Shown: positions 1 to 8,920 of the stretch, in pieces
How positions within the stretch are numbered: the first letter of the stretch is position 1
How the letters are laid out: each line of letters opens with the position of its first letter
From: Psychrobacter immobilis
GTDB taxonomy: Bacteria; Pseudomonadota; Gammaproteobacteria; Pseudomonadales; Moraxellaceae
Assembly (NCBI GenBank): GCA_904846145.1
Contig: CAJGZL010000001.1
Span: 2,914,001-2,978,000, forward strand
Direction: 5' to 3'
DNA: 64,000 bases
The notes under the pieces: generated by a model
What the model was told of the DNA's origin: nothing
The model's database searches: none
The model's input: the letters and a program-made list of their open reading frames with translations, nothing else
Made by a program: the position numbers and the translations under genes

Positions 1-370
1 ACACCTCAATCTCTTTGCCCAATAGCTCTACTAGACCACTGGTCATGTTTTTGTTTTCAGTACCTTCGTAACGACGACGCACACGGCCTGTTATTTTGAG
101 GACATATTCAGGGCGAACCGCGTCAGCGGTGGCGAAAGCTTCAGGAGTGTCTGGATCGACAACCACTTGTAAGATACCTGCACGGTCACGCATATCTAAA
201 AAGATAACGCCACCATGATCACGGCGACGATGCACCCAGCCGACGATAGTGATCGTTTGCTCAAGTAAATTTTCATTTACTGCGCCGCAATATTCATCGC
301 GATAGCTACTATGTACGCTCATTTCACTTTCGGTAATAGATTTAGGTTGCTCAATGCTGCTGTCGGTCAT
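1..370 (-). CDS. aspS: Aspartyl-tRNA synthetase, N-terminal part (cut by window edge)
   Basis: This is the first 123 codons of aspartyl-tRNA synthetase, which charges tRNA-Asp in the cytoplasm; the rest runs off the left edge. The translation contains the family's N-terminal OB-fold anticodon-binding motif [19 protein letters not shown], followed by QVVVDP and a [14 protein letters not shown] stretch. A start at 370 gives a leader of about 20 residues ([11 protein letters not shown]...) before the usual family start. An internal ATG at residue 17 is an alternative. It is divergent from sohB across a repeat-bearing spacer. Assignment is by motif recognition and is secure; only the exact start is uncertain. 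Confidence 0.93.
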   Translation of the reverse strand, partial: MTDSSIEQPKSITESEMSVHSSYRDEYCGAVNENLLEQTITIVGWVHRRRDHGGVIFLDMRDRAGILQVVVDPDTPEAFATADAVRPEYVLKITGRVRRRYEGTENKNMTSGLVELLGKEIEV

Positions 371-842
371 AATAATAGTTATCCAGTTGTCTGCCCAATT
401 CAAAAAACAATAATGCAGCCATCGTTAAGAGATTTCAACCAATTCAACAGTAACTAGCGCCAGTGATAGGCCTAGTGTGTTTGAATTAACTCGTTTATCG
501 ATAAATTCTAACGATTGGTTATATACAAAAACGATAGGTTACATAAAAATAAATGTAAACGCATATTATGCCTAATGTGCTTTTGTTATACAACTATACT
601 TATAGAACATAGAACATAGAACATAGAACATAGAACATAGAACATAGAACATAGAACATAGAACACACCTCAGCTTTTTATTTAGCGAGGTTTTATTTTT
701 ATTCGTTCGCTAAATATTGGTGCGGTGCTTGAAACTCTGTGACATCGTGCACATATTAGGCTGAAGGTAAGCAGTTCTTGCTAAGAAATCTTCCAAAAAT
801 TATTATTATCTTAAATCTTATTTATATTAAGGAATACCGTTT
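371..842. other. Divergent intergenic region between aspS and sohB
   Basis: This 472-bp spacer must hold the promoters of both divergent genes. It is AT-rich and contains a perfect 7-bp tandem array at 602-664 (listed separately). A possible extended -10 (TGTTATAC) lies near 584-591, just upstream of the array. No convincing ORF or RNA gene is visible. The Shine-Dalgarno of sohB (AAGGA) is at 829-833. Confidence 0.6.
602..664. repeat. Tandem repeat, 9 perfect copies of ATAGAAC
   Basis: Nine uninterrupted copies of the heptamer ATAGAAC occupy exactly 63 bp. The array is noncoding and lies 231 bp upstream of the aspS start and 178 bp upstream of the sohB start. Perfect identity among copies suggests recent or ongoing slippage. 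Copy-number change would alter spacing in the shared control region; that regulatory effect is inference. Confidence 0.97.
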
Positions 843-1817
843 ATGCTATTTCATCCTCCCAAGAACCCTGTTGAGCTCAAAGTGCTCCATCTCAATAAAG
901 CCCGAGAGCAACGCCGCGAAGATTTACTTGAGGCAACTCAAGGCAAGGTGGCATTAAAACAGTTCAAAAAAACGATGGCAAAAAAAGCCAAGCAAGCTCT
1001 AAAAGTCAAAAACAAACGTAAAAGTAAGAATGACAGCCAGCAAGTATTTGTACTGGATTTTGACGGTGATATAAAAGCCTCAGCGGTCAAGCATCTACGC
1101 GAAGAGATTAGCACCTTAATCAGCACGGCGGATGCAGGTGATGAAGTTATCATCCGTTTAGAGTCGCCAGGTGGCATCGTCCATGGTTACGGGCTGGCCG
1201 CCGCGCAGCTAGTACGTCTAAAAGAAGCCGGTCTAAAGCTGACGATATGTGTGGACAAAGTTGCAGCCAGTGGTGGTTATATGATGGCTTGTGTCGCTGA
1301 CAAAATTGTCGCAGCCCCTTTTGCGGTTATTGGTTCAATTGGTGTGGTATCACAGCTACCAAACTTCCATAAATGGCTCAAAAACCACGACGTTGATTAT
1401 GAGCAATTTACCGCAGGTGACTATAAGCGCACCGTGACCGTATTTGGTGAAAACGATGACGAAGATCGCGCCAAGTACCAACAAGAGCTTGAGCAAACCC
1501 ATGAGCTGTTTAAGCATTTCGTCAACACTTATCGCTCTCAGCTTGATCTTGACAAAGTCGCTACGGGTGAGCATTGGTATGGTGAAGATGCGCTAAAATT
1601 AAAACTAGTGGATAAACTACAAACCTCTGATAGCTATATTTTAGAGCTAATGGCAGATAATGAAGTCTATGCGCTGCATTCTCGTCAAAAACCAACCTTA
1701 GCCGAAAAATTAGGCTTAGCACAAGCGGCAGAGGCAACGCTTAATATAGCAGTAGATAAACTGCCTGACGCCCTAGCGCGTTTGGACTTTAATAATCGAT
1801 TCAATATTTTAAAGTAG
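843..1817 (+). CDS. sohB: SohB-like peptidase, S49 family (no N-terminal membrane anchor)
   Basis: Serine peptidase of the SppA/SohB (S49) family, similar along its length to E. coli SohB. The nucleophile is Ser143 in VAASGGYMMACVADKI and the general-base lysine is Lys195 in AGDYKRTVT, the expected Ser/Lys dyad. The region RLESPGGIVHGYGLAA (105-120) is also characteristic. The first 65 residues are very basic (Lys/Arg-rich). E. coli SohB starts with a membrane-spanning helix; here there is none, because the in-frame codon at 828-830 is a stop and the Shine-Dalgarno AAGGA (829-833) fits the ATG at 843. The protein should therefore be cytoplasmic or peripherally bound. A hairpin terminator follows. 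Confidence 0.9.
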   Translation: MLFHPPKNPVELKVLHLNKAREQRREDLLEATQGKVALKQFKKTMAKKAKQALKVKNKRKSKNDSQQVFVLDFDGDIKASAVKHLREEISTLISTADAGDEVIIRLESPGGIVHGYGLAAAQLVRLKEAGLKLTICVDKVAASGGYMMACVADKIVAAPFAVIGSIGVVSQLPNFHKWLKNHDVDYEQFTAGDYKRTVTVFGENDDEDRAKYQQELEQTHELFKHFVNTYRSQLDLDKVATGEHWYGEDALKLKLVDKLQTSDSYILELMADNEVYALHSRQKPTLAEKLGLAQAAEATLNIAVDKLPDALARLDFNNRFNILK

Positions 1818-1885
1818 CGTTGTTTACAGTAGCATTCATTAAAGTGGCACTTGTAAAAGTAGATTTATGCAGCAGTAATCCAATT
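1811..1885. repeat. Degenerate 15-bp tandem repeat after sohB stop
   Basis: Starting on the last codons of sohB, about five 15-bp units follow one another at 1811, 1826, 1841, 1856 and 1871. They share a core like AAAGTAGCATT with several substitutions each. Noncoding after the stop at 1815-1817. Confidence 0.6.
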
Positions 1886-1928
1886 TTTATTAAAGGCATT
1901 TGAAGGCAGCATCTGTTCTTATTTTGTA

Positions 1929-1959
1929 AAGGCGTGACCTAACTAGTCGCGCCTTTTTT
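1929..1959 (+). terminator. Rho-independent terminator after sohB
   Basis: Stem AAGGCGTGA / TCGCGCCTT (one T-G wobble) with a 9-nt loop, followed by a run of T at 1954-1959. It lies 112 bp after the sohB stop. Confidence 0.85.
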
Positions 1960-2102
1960 GCTGTTTATTAGTAGGTGCTATGTTATAAATAAGTCTGCAA
2001 AAATAGTAAACGCCTGTACACTATAAATCACATGATGCTTTTTTGCTATTGTGGTCTATAAAATAAAAAGTTAAGGCAAAAAACGATAATATAAGGATGT
2101 TA

Positions 2103-3359
2103 ATGATGTCTACTAGTGATTTGATGTTTACCACAAGCGCCCATGGTCAAGCAATGCATAGCCAAGTAAAAGAATTTATCGCCAATAAAATTGCGCCGAT
2201 AGAAGCGCAGTTCTGGCAAGACTGTCATAAGCTCAATCCTGATGGAGACTGGAAAAAATGGCAGTGGCCAGCCGCTTATGAGAGCTTGCGTAAGGAGGCT
2301 CGTCAAGCAGGACTTTGGAACTTATTCTTGCCAGATGACACGCTTGGCGCAGGATTATCGGTTACGGACTATGCACCTATTGCCGAGCTAACAGGGCATA
2401 GTCTGCTTGCGCCGCATATCTTCAACTGCAATGCACCTGATAGTGGAAATATGGAGCTGTTATGGCGTTATGGCAGTCCTGAGCAACAAGAAAAATGGCT
2501 CACGCCGTTGCTAGATGGTAAGACGCGGTCGGTATTCTGTATGACTGAGCCTGCTGTAGCCTCAAGCGATGCCACTAATATGGAAGCAACCGCTGTCATT
2601 GAGGGCGATGAGATCGTTATCAATGGTAGTAAATGGTGGTCATCAGGTCTCGGTGATCCAGCAGTCGATTTGCTCATCGTTATGGCACATACTCCAGATG
2701 AAGTCCAAGATCGCCATCATCAGCACTCGCAGGTGCTAGTACCTGTTAATACTCCTGGCGTCAAGATTGAGCGGATGCTCAAGGTATTCGGCGATTACGA
2801 TGCCCCGCATGGACATGGCGAGGTCAGCTTTAATAATGTACGAGTGCCAGTAACGAGCTTTATCGGTGGTCCTGGTATGGGGTTTGAGATCGCACAAGGT
2901 CGCTTGGGACCTGGTCGTATTCATCACTGTATGCGCTGTATTGGTGCAGCAGAGCAGGCCTTAGAGCTTGCCATTCATCGTGGTATGACTCGCAATGCCT
3001 TTGGCAAGCCTATACTACAATTGGGCGGTAATCTTGAGCGGATAGCGGAGGCGCGTATCAAGATTGATCAAGCGCGTCTTATGACTCTATATGCCGCGCA
3101 AAAGATGGATAGTCAAGGCACCAAAGCGGCATTAACTGAGATATCGGCTATCAAGGTTGTCGCGCCAACGGTACTACAAGAAGTCGTCGACATGGCGATT
3201 CAGATTCATGGCGGTATGGGAGTTTGTCAAGATACTATGTTGCCAGGCTTCTATGCGCAGGCTCGCGTGTTGCGTTTGGCAGACGGTCCTGATGAAGTTC
3301 ACAAAACCATGATTGCCAAGCTAGAGCTTAAGCGTCAAGGGTTTAGCCGCAAGCGCTAA
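2103..3359 (+). CDS. Acyl-CoA dehydrogenase, ACAD10/11-like
   Basis: FAD-dependent acyl-CoA dehydrogenase family protein of about 418 residues. It has the mid-domain FCMTEPAVASSDATNM flavin and substrate-binding motif, WWSSG, and the C-terminal IQIHGGMGVCQD and RLADGPDEVH motifs typical of the ACAD10/11-like branch. In-frame ATGs occur at 2097, 2103 and 2106. The Shine-Dalgarno AAGGA is at 2093-2097, overlapping the first ATG, so 2103 or 2106 is the likely start. The next gene is an APH-type kinase 168 bp downstream. In mammalian ACAD10/11 these two activities are fused and degrade 4-hydroxyacyl-CoAs through a phosphorylated intermediate. A matching role here is inference from gene order. Confidence 0.88.
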   Translation: MMSTSDLMFTTSAHGQAMHSQVKEFIANKIAPIEAQFWQDCHKLNPDGDWKKWQWPAAYESLRKEARQAGLWNLFLPDDTLGAGLSVTDYAPIAELTGHSLLAPHIFNCNAPDSGNMELLWRYGSPEQQEKWLTPLLDGKTRSVFCMTEPAVASSDATNMEATAVIEGDEIVINGSKWWSSGLGDPAVDLLIVMAHTPDEVQDRHHQHSQVLVPVNTPGVKIERMLKVFGDYDAPHGHGEVSFNNVRVPVTSFIGGPGMGFEIAQGRLGPGRIHHCMRCIGAAEQALELAIHRGMTRNAFGKPILQLGGNLERIAEARIKIDQARLMTLYAAQKMDSQGTKAALTEISAIKVVAPTVLQEVVDMAIQIHGGMGVCQDTMLPGFYAQARVLRLADGPDEVHKTMIAKLELKRQGFSRKR

Positions 3360-3527
3360 CGATAGCAGTATCAAAGCTAGTAATGCTTAGGCATCTAATG
3401 CTCTATAGACTATCTAAGCTTAGCGGCTGGATAGTTTTTATAGAGTTTGTCACTGAATAAGCATTGACTATTGATAAACATAAACTATTGAAAAACGTAA
3501 AATTAAACCTACGATAAGGATTATCAG

Positions 3528-4835
3528 ATGGCAGACAATAACAACAATAGAGATGAAGAAGTCTTAGATAAAGGTGATGACGTTCGTGAAGGCGAAGAGC
3601 TTGATGGAGAGGCTGTTAGCGTATGGCTGCGAGGTCAGGGTCTTGATGTTAAAGGCGATCCCATTATCACGCAATTCGCAGGAGGCGCATCAAACTGGAC
3701 TTATCGTCTGCAATACAATATCCTCAATAAAGACAATAGCCTCAATGAAAACAATAGCCCTGATAAAAACCAAGATTTAATTCTACGTCGCCCGCCCAAA
3801 GGCACCAAAGCCAAATCGGCTCATGATATGGTACGTGAGTACACCGTGCAGCAAGCGCTGGCAGGTGTCTATCCTTACGTACCAAAAACGCTTGCGCTGT
3901 GCACCGATGAGACAGTTATTGGCGCAGATTTTTATGTCATGGAGCGCTTAGAAGGGATTATTCCGCGTGCTAATTTACCCAAATCGCTTGATTTGGATTC
4001 AACTCAAATCCGCAAGCTGTGTACCAATGTCATTGATGCCCTAATTGAGCTGCATCAAGTGGACTATCAACACCATCCCGATTTAGTAGCGCTAGGTCGC
4101 GGGGCAGGATATTGCGAGCGGCAGGTGACAGGCTGGGACAAGCGTTATGTCAAAGCTAAGACCCCAAATACCCCGAGCTTTGCGCTCGTTAGACAGTGGC
4201 TCAACAACCATATTCCTAAAGACAGTAAAACTTGTATCATTCATAATGATTGGCGTTTTGATAATGTGGTTTTAGACCCTAATGATCCCACCCAAGTGAT
4301 CGGGGTGCTCGATTGGGAAATGGCAACCTTAGGTGATCCGCTAATGGATTTAGGGAGCGCATTGGCCTATTGGATCGAAGCGGATGACAATGCGATCATG
4401 CAACAAGCGCGTCGTCAGCCCACGCATCTAGAGGGCATGATGACTCGCGATGAAGTGGTTGAGTATTACCTCTCTAAGTCAGGACTCAAGCTCGATAATT
4501 GGGCTTTTTATGAAGTGTTTGGTCTGTTTCGCCTAGCAGGTATTATTCAGCAGATTTATTATCGCTATTATAATAAACAAACCAGTAACCCCGCCTTTAA
4601 GAACTTTTGGATTATCAATCACGTCCTCCATGCAAAATGCTTGAAGCTCATCGCCAAGCATGAGGGCGAAGCTATGTTTATGAGCTATGTGCAGCCGCAC
4701 CTGCAAGATCGAGGCATAGATGCTGCTACTATTGAGCAACTACCAAGTCCATTACAAGCGGTGATAAAAAGCGTATTACCTAAAGCTTATTTTGAGCAAG
4801 AGATCGATGATGATTCAAAAAACACGGATGAATAA
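3528..4835 (+). CDS. APH-family kinase (phosphotransferase), ACAD10/11-type
   Basis: Protein-kinase-like phosphotransferase of the aminoglycoside phosphotransferase fold, 435 residues. The catalytic loop IIHNDWRFDNVVLD has Asp241 as the presumed base and Asn246 as metal ligand; the second metal motif VLDWEMATLGDP has Asp262. These match the subgroup fused to acyl-CoA dehydrogenase in ACAD10/11 and the LvaA-type kinases of levulinate and 4-hydroxyacid catabolism, not antibiotic-resistance enzymes. Residues 67-84 hold a small in-frame repeat (NKDNSL/NENNSP/DKNQD) encoded by two 18-bp units at 3726-3761, probably a surface-loop expansion near the nucleotide-binding lobe. The first 25 residues are acidic. 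The start has GGATTATCAG upstream. Confidence 0.85.
   Translation: MADNNNNRDEEVLDKGDDVREGEELDGEAVSVWLRGQGLDVKGDPIITQFAGGASNWTYRLQYNILNKDNSLNENNSPDKNQDLILRRPPKGTKAKSAHDMVREYTVQQALAGVYPYVPKTLALCTDETVIGADFYVMERLEGIIPRANLPKSLDLDSTQIRKLCTNVIDALIELHQVDYQHHPDLVALGRGAGYCERQVTGWDKRYVKAKTPNTPSFALVRQWLNNHIPKDSKTCIIHNDWRFDNVVLDPNDPTQVIGVLDWEMATLGDPLMDLGSALAYWIEADDNAIMQQARRQPTHLEGMMTRDEVVEYYLSKSGLKLDNWAFYEVFGLFRLAGIIQQIYYRYYNKQTSNPAFKNFWIINHVLHAKCLKLIAKHEGEAMFMSYVQPHLQDRGIDAATIEQLPSPLQAVIKSVLPKAYFEQEIDDDSKNTDE
3726..3761 (+). repeat. In-frame 18-bp duplication inside the APH kinase gene
   Basis: Two 18-bp units (AATAAAGACAATAGCCTC and AATGAAAACAATAGCCCT), plus a partial third, encode NKDNSL, NENNSP and DKNQD. 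The units differ at four positions. The reading frame is kept, so this looks like a tolerated loop expansion. Confidence 0.75.
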
Positions 4836-4897
4836 CGGCGCTTACTTCTCTTAAATTGAGCCAGTAGTAACTATATAAATATAATAGGCCACTCTTT

Positions 4898-5668
4898 ATG
4901 ATAACCCTTCTGTTAGCTCGTCATGGACAAGCCTCCTTTGGACAAGAAAACTACGACCAACTCTCAGAGCTTGGGGTAGTACAGGCTAAGAGATTAGGTG
5001 AGCATTATGGCAGTACCCAGCGCCGTATCGATGCGATATTTAGTGGCAGCTTAGTACGTCAACGTGATTCAGCTGAGCACTTTTATCACGCTTATCGGTC
5101 AGCCACAAAGCATGATTTAAGTACAAAACCTATTTTTGATAAGAGCAATCCTGAGAGCTGTGTTTTGCCTATTTTTAATGAATTCAATCACGAAGATATC
5201 TTTGTCAAATCCAATCCTACTTTGTCTACGCAAGCTCAGATCGCAGCTGAGCTCAATCGTAATAATCAGCCTATGTCCCGTTTAGGTGAGTTATTTGGTC
5301 AAGCTATGCAGCGCTGGCATGCAGGCGAGCATGATGATGAGTATCTTGAGAGTTGGCCGCAGTTTAGTGCGCGGGCCGTGCAAGGGTTAGAGGAGCTACG
5401 CAACCAAGTTGACGCTATGCACAATCTAAATGCAGATAGCCTAGACGCAGACAGTACGGTGCTAGTATTTACCTCAGGTGGTGTCATCGCTGCTATCACT
5501 GCGCATTTATTGAAGCAAAGCAGTGCAACCGCTTATCAATTGACCCAAAGTTCAGTCAATACGGGCGTCACTAGTCTTGTTGTTCAACAGCAAAAGTTGC
5601 AGCTGCTCTCTTATAATGAGCACAGTCATCTGTTTAGCGAAGGCAAAAGTCTAATAACGAAGCACTAA
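4898..5668 (+). CDS. Histidine phosphatase family protein
   Basis: Phosphoglycerate-mutase-like histidine phosphatase, 256 residues. The RHG signature at residues 8-10 (LLARHGQASFG) carries the phosphohistidine His9. A second conserved block, VLVFTSGGVIAAITAHLL, precedes the C-terminus. A low-conservation insertion, about residues 64-110, separates the two parts. It lies 62 bp behind the APH kinase and could be cotranscribed. In that context it might dephosphorylate a pathway intermediate or by-product, but substrate cannot be told from sequence. The 3' end merges into a short tandem repeat. Confidence 0.8.
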   Translation: MITLLLARHGQASFGQENYDQLSELGVVQAKRLGEHYGSTQRRIDAIFSGSLVRQRDSAEHFYHAYRSATKHDLSTKPIFDKSNPESCVLPIFNEFNHEDIFVKSNPTLSTQAQIAAELNRNNQPMSRLGELFGQAMQRWHAGEHDDEYLESWPQFSARAVQGLEELRNQVDAMHNLNADSLDADSTVLVFTSGGVIAAITAHLLKQSSATAYQLTQSSVNTGVTSLVVQQQKLQLLSYNEHSHLFSEGKSLITKH

Positions 5669-5726
5669 TAACGAAGCTTAAGTAACGAAGCACTAATAAC
5701 TAAATGCTAATAAATGATCTAATAAG
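5651..5726. repeat. Degenerate tandem repeat at the 3' end of the histidine phosphatase gene
   Basis: Repeated CTAATAACGAAGCA-like units of 12-15 bp begin inside the last codons of the phosphatase gene and run about 58 bp beyond its stop (5666-5668), decaying into CTAATAA units. It resembles the arrays after sohB and pheA. Confidence 0.65.
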
Positions 5727-5884
5727 AACAGTCTTTAAGATATTAACGGTTAATTAACAGCTCCTACATAATTGTTATGCATAAGGAGAGTAATAACCCT
5801 TATAATAGCGACTTTAACTCGACAATTTTGGACTCAAAAGTCAAGCTTATTATCTTATATCTATAGACATCGAGAGGACTGTTT

Positions 5885-6754
5885 ATGCAGCATAAATTAT
5901 TTAATTTAGTGACCCAAACCGCTAAGCAAAGCAAAGATCAAGCTTATAGTGCTATTCAGCCTGCACGTTATCTAAAGGCGCGAAACAAAAAACAGGTCGG
6001 TCAAGACAAAACGGTTTTGATCACAGGTGCCAGCTCAGGTCTAGGTGAGGAGATGGCACGACTATTCGCTAAACTTGGCTATAATCTGGCAATTTGTGCG
6101 CGACGTACGGATCGCTTAGAGCAGCTCACAATCGAGCTGACAGACAGTTATCCTACTATTCGGGTGGAATATAAAGCCTTAGATGTTAGTGATTACGATG
6201 CTATATTTAAAGTATTTAAGGCTTTCAAAGCGGACTTTGGGCAAATTGATCGCATAATCGTCAACGCAGGCGTCGGCGAGAGTCGCCGTATCGGTAAAGG
6301 TCGGTTTGAGACCAATCGCCGCACCGCTGAAATTAATTTTGTGTCAGCGTTAGCACAGTGTGAAGCAGGTATGCAGATATTCCGCGCGCAAAATAGTGGG
6401 CATCTGGTAGTGATATCTAGTATGTCGGCCATGCGCGGTTTGCCTAAACACATGACCACTTATGGCGCTACTAAAGCAGGTTTAGCGCATCTAGCCGAAG
6501 GCATCCGTGCGGATATGTTGCTCACTAACTTGCCGATTAAAGTATCAACCATCTATCCAGGTTATATCCGTACTGAGATCAATACGAATGCTAAGCCGCT
6601 ACCATTCGAAGTAGATGCCGATACGGGCACCAAAGCGATCGTTGCTGCGATCGAAGCTGAGGTTGACGAAGCTTGCGTACCAAGCCTGCCATGGTCGATA
6701 GTCGGTCAAGCAATGAAGCATTTACCCTTGAGCGTGGTCAATAAGATCAGTTAA
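5885..6754 (+). CDS. Short-chain dehydrogenase/reductase
   Basis: Classical SDR oxidoreductase, 289 residues. It has the NAD(P)-binding motif TGASSGLG (47-54), NAG (127-129), a catalytic serine in VISSMSAMRG (179-181) and the Tyr193-x3-Lys197 pair (YGATK). Residues 1-40 are a hydrophilic basic extension before the Rossmann fold. CARRTDR after beta-2 suggests NADPH preference, which is inference. It ends the acyl-CoA dehydrogenase, kinase and phosphatase cluster and is followed by a strong terminator. An SDR in this position could interconvert oxo- and hydroxyacyl-CoA, as LvaD does in levulinate catabolism; the substrate is unproven. Confidence 0.87.
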   Translation: MQHKLFNLVTQTAKQSKDQAYSAIQPARYLKARNKKQVGQDKTVLITGASSGLGEEMARLFAKLGYNLAICARRTDRLEQLTIELTDSYPTIRVEYKALDVSDYDAIFKVFKAFKADFGQIDRIIVNAGVGESRRIGKGRFETNRRTAEINFVSALAQCEAGMQIFRAQNSGHLVVISSMSAMRGLPKHMTTYGATKAGLAHLAEGIRADMLLTNLPIKVSTIYPGYIRTEINTNAKPLPFEVDADTGTKAIVAAIEAEVDEACVPSLPWSIVGQAMKHLPLSVVNKIS

Positions 6755-6828
6755 TTTGGCGAGATTAGAGCGTGTTTGATCTTTCACAAGAAGGCACTGC
6801 TGATAGCTAAGATTTATCAAACAATATA

Positions 6829-6866
6829 AAGCCCTTTAAACTAGTCATAGCTTAAAGGGCTTGTTT
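6829..6866 (+). terminator. Rho-independent terminator after the SDR gene
   Basis: Perfect 11-bp stem AAGCCCTTTAA / TTAAAGGGCTT with a 12-nt loop, followed by TGTTTC. The T-run is short. Confidence 0.75.
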
Positions 6867-6946
6867 CATAATGCTATAGTGCTTTTAATAACGCTGCTCC
6901 AAGCTAATGCTGATAGCTGATAAAATAAAAAAAACTATAGTTAATT

Positions 6947-6998
6947 CAAAGTAAAATTTTTATAAACTTAAGCTTGCTACTAGTATAAATTTTACTTG
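6947..6998. repeat. Imperfect AT-rich inverted repeat in a 339-bp spacer
   Basis: CAAAGTAAAATTTTTA and TATAAATTTTACTTG form an imperfect inverted repeat around a spacer of about 22 nt. It lies between the convergent SDR and thioesterase genes. Apart from this and the SDR terminator I see nothing else in 6755-7093. Confidence 0.45.
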
Positions 6999-7093
6999 CG
7001 TGCTGTTATCGTTCGATGCTGCGCAACCTATATTTTAAAATAAGCCTCCCAGCAGCGCTATGTCACTTTTAGAGTGAGTCGACTATATCAGGA

Positions 7094-7708
7094 TTATTCG
7101 TGAGCATGATTGGCAATCGCTTGTGTAATCATAGCGTGCAGCTTTGATGGTACGCGAATTGGTCTAATTGGAGCAACATTTGTCATAGTGGCGGGAGAAT
7201 CTACTATTTTCTCTGATTCATGACTAGAATTGGAGGTTTCAGGCTGCACTTGGTTTTGTACGCAAGCGATCACGATTCTAGCACTGCTGAGTAATGTATC
7301 AGCTGGATTAATGGCAACCGCTAACTCTGCGTTTTTAGCCTTGCGATGAATACTTTGATAAAAGATAATGCTGGCAGGTTTTAGCTCCACTTTATCGATA
7401 CGTGTTTCAATGATCTCATCAAGTATGATGGCTTTACGATAGTTTAATTCGGCCTGAGAGACGACAAAGTGCTGCACTTGACCATTATCCGCTTGCAGGA
7501 AATAGCCATTAATGCCAATTTTCGTAAACCAATCACGGCGAGCATTTTCAAAAAACACTAAATGATTGGCGTGGTAGACTATGCCGCCTGCATCAGTATG
7601 ATTGATATAAATGTGATAGTCTGTGCTAAATAGAGGCGTCGTTACGCTAGCGGCTGTATCACTACTCTTAATACTACTGGTATTATTATTGGTATGGTTA
7701 GAGATCAT
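7094..7708 (-). CDS. Acyl-CoA thioesterase, 4HBT/YbgC-like
   Basis: Hotdog-fold thioesterase of the 4-hydroxybenzoyl-CoA thioesterase type, 204 residues. The YbgC-like active-site block NHTDAGGIVYHANHLVFFEN contains the catalytic Asp39. The fold covers roughly residues 28-150. About 25 residues precede it (Ser/Thr/Asn-rich) and about 50 follow it, making the protein longer than the usual 130-140 residues. The sequence gives no substrate; hydrolysis of short or medium acyl-CoA or acyl-ACP is the family expectation. It is convergent with the SDR and divergent from xthA, so it is probably its own transcription unit. Confidence 0.82.
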   Translation of the reverse strand: MISNHTNNNTSSIKSSDTAASVTTPLFSTDYHIYINHTDAGGIVYHANHLVFFENARRDWFTKIGINGYFLQADNGQVQHFVVSQAELNYRKAIILDEIIETRIDKVELKPASIIFYQSIHRKAKNAELAVAINPADTLLSSARIVIACVQNQVQPETSNSSHESEKIVDSPATMTNVAPIRPIRVPSKLHAMITQAIANHAHE

Positions 7709-7777
7709 ATCATTGCCTGATAAATTTTAGTGTTTGTAAGTCGTTTATAACGGTTCGAGATGCTGATTAAACTTAGA

Positions 7778-7822
7778 GTTTTTAGACCTAGCGTTTCTAG
7801 ACCTAGCGGCTGTAGAATAGCT
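7778..7822. repeat. 15-bp tandem repeat in the thioesterase/xthA spacer
   Basis: GTTTTTAGACCTAGC (7778-7792) is followed directly by GTTTCTAGACCTAGC (7793-7807) and a degenerate third copy (7808-7822). The first two copies differ at one base. It lies upstream of the thioesterase start. Confidence 0.75.
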
Positions 7823-8000
7823 ACTTTAGCGTAACGGTTAAAGTTGAGCAATACTTAGACCATTTTAGGTTTAGTATTGTAAATTAGTGAAAAACCTGTT
7901 TCAGTTCAAGACATCAGTTGAACACGTTCTAAAAAGTATTCACAAGATTGGAGATATATCTTGTAATAGATCCAACCCTCAAATAATAATAGGTTAAACA

Positions 8001-8822
8001 ATGGCTTGTTTTGTTAGTTTTAATATCAATGGTATACGCGCCCGTCAGCATCAGCTGGAAGCCGTACGCGATATAATCAATCCCGATGTTATGGGTCTAC
8101 AAGAAACCAAAGTCCATGATGATCAGTTTCCGCTCAGCGATGTCGAATCACTAGGATATCACGTGGAATACTTCGGTCAAAAAGGTCATTATGGGGTAGC
8201 ACTGGTATCAAAGGTTGCACCGATATTTGTACAAAAAGGCTTTCCTGATGAAGACGCGGAGGCGCAAAAACGCTTTATTCATGCGCGTTACTTATTAGGT
8301 GGTCGCGAAATCGATGTACTTAATGGTTATTTTCCACAAGGTGAAAGCCAAGACCATCCCACTAAATATCCTATGAAACGTGCTTATTATGCTGATTTAA
8401 TGACTTATATCGATACTCTCAAAGCTGAGGGGCGCTCATTGATTGTTATGGGTGATATGAATATTGCCCCAGAGGACATCGATATCGGTATAGGGGAGGC
8501 TAATGCCAAGCGCTGGCTCAAAAATGGTAAGACCTCGTTCTTGCCAGAGGAGCGCGAATGGTATGAGGCGCTGATGTCACGTGAATTGATTGATACTTAT
8601 CGTCAGCATTATCCTGATAGTACTGAATTTTATAGCTGGTTTGATTATCGTAGTCGCGGCTTCAACGATGATCCTAAGCGTGGTATGCGTATTGATCATA
8701 TTCTATGTACATCCGATCTAACGGATCACTGTGTTGATGCAGGTATCAGTTATGAGCTACGGGCTATGGAAAAGCCTTCTGATCATGCACCGATTTGGTC
8801 AATTTTTAATTTAAGCAAGTAA
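8001..8822 (+). CDS. xthA: Exodeoxyribonuclease III
   Basis: AP endonuclease/3'-5' exonuclease of base-excision repair (EEP fold), 273 residues, close to E. coli XthA in length. Visible motifs are FNINGIRAR at the N-terminus, [10 protein letters not shown] (metal-binding Glu), [14 protein letters not shown] (catalytic Asp and Asn) and KPSDHAPIW (catalytic His) at the C-terminus. The start follows ATAGGTTAAACA, a weak ribosome-binding site. It probably has its own promoter in the 292-bp spacer upstream. Confidence 0.94.
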   Translation: MACFVSFNINGIRARQHQLEAVRDIINPDVMGLQETKVHDDQFPLSDVESLGYHVEYFGQKGHYGVALVSKVAPIFVQKGFPDEDAEAQKRFIHARYLLGGREIDVLNGYFPQGESQDHPTKYPMKRAYYADLMTYIDTLKAEGRSLIVMGDMNIAPEDIDIGIGEANAKRWLKNGKTSFLPEEREWYEALMSRELIDTYRQHYPDSTEFYSWFDYRSRGFNDDPKRGMRIDHILCTSDLTDHCVDAGISYELRAMEKPSDHAPIWSIFNLSK

Positions 8823-8920
8823 CTGTTTGAGTGTTTTAACCATTGAATAATAAAATGGTAAAAATATAGGCTTTTAAAACAGAGTTTTTGAATATCTATA
8901 ACCATAAATAAGGACTCATT

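Noticed and set aside
3528..4835. Aminoglycoside resistance gene
   Set aside because: The APH fold is present, but sequence context and the neighbouring dehydrogenase match the ACAD10/11 and LvaA kinase group, not resistance enzymes.
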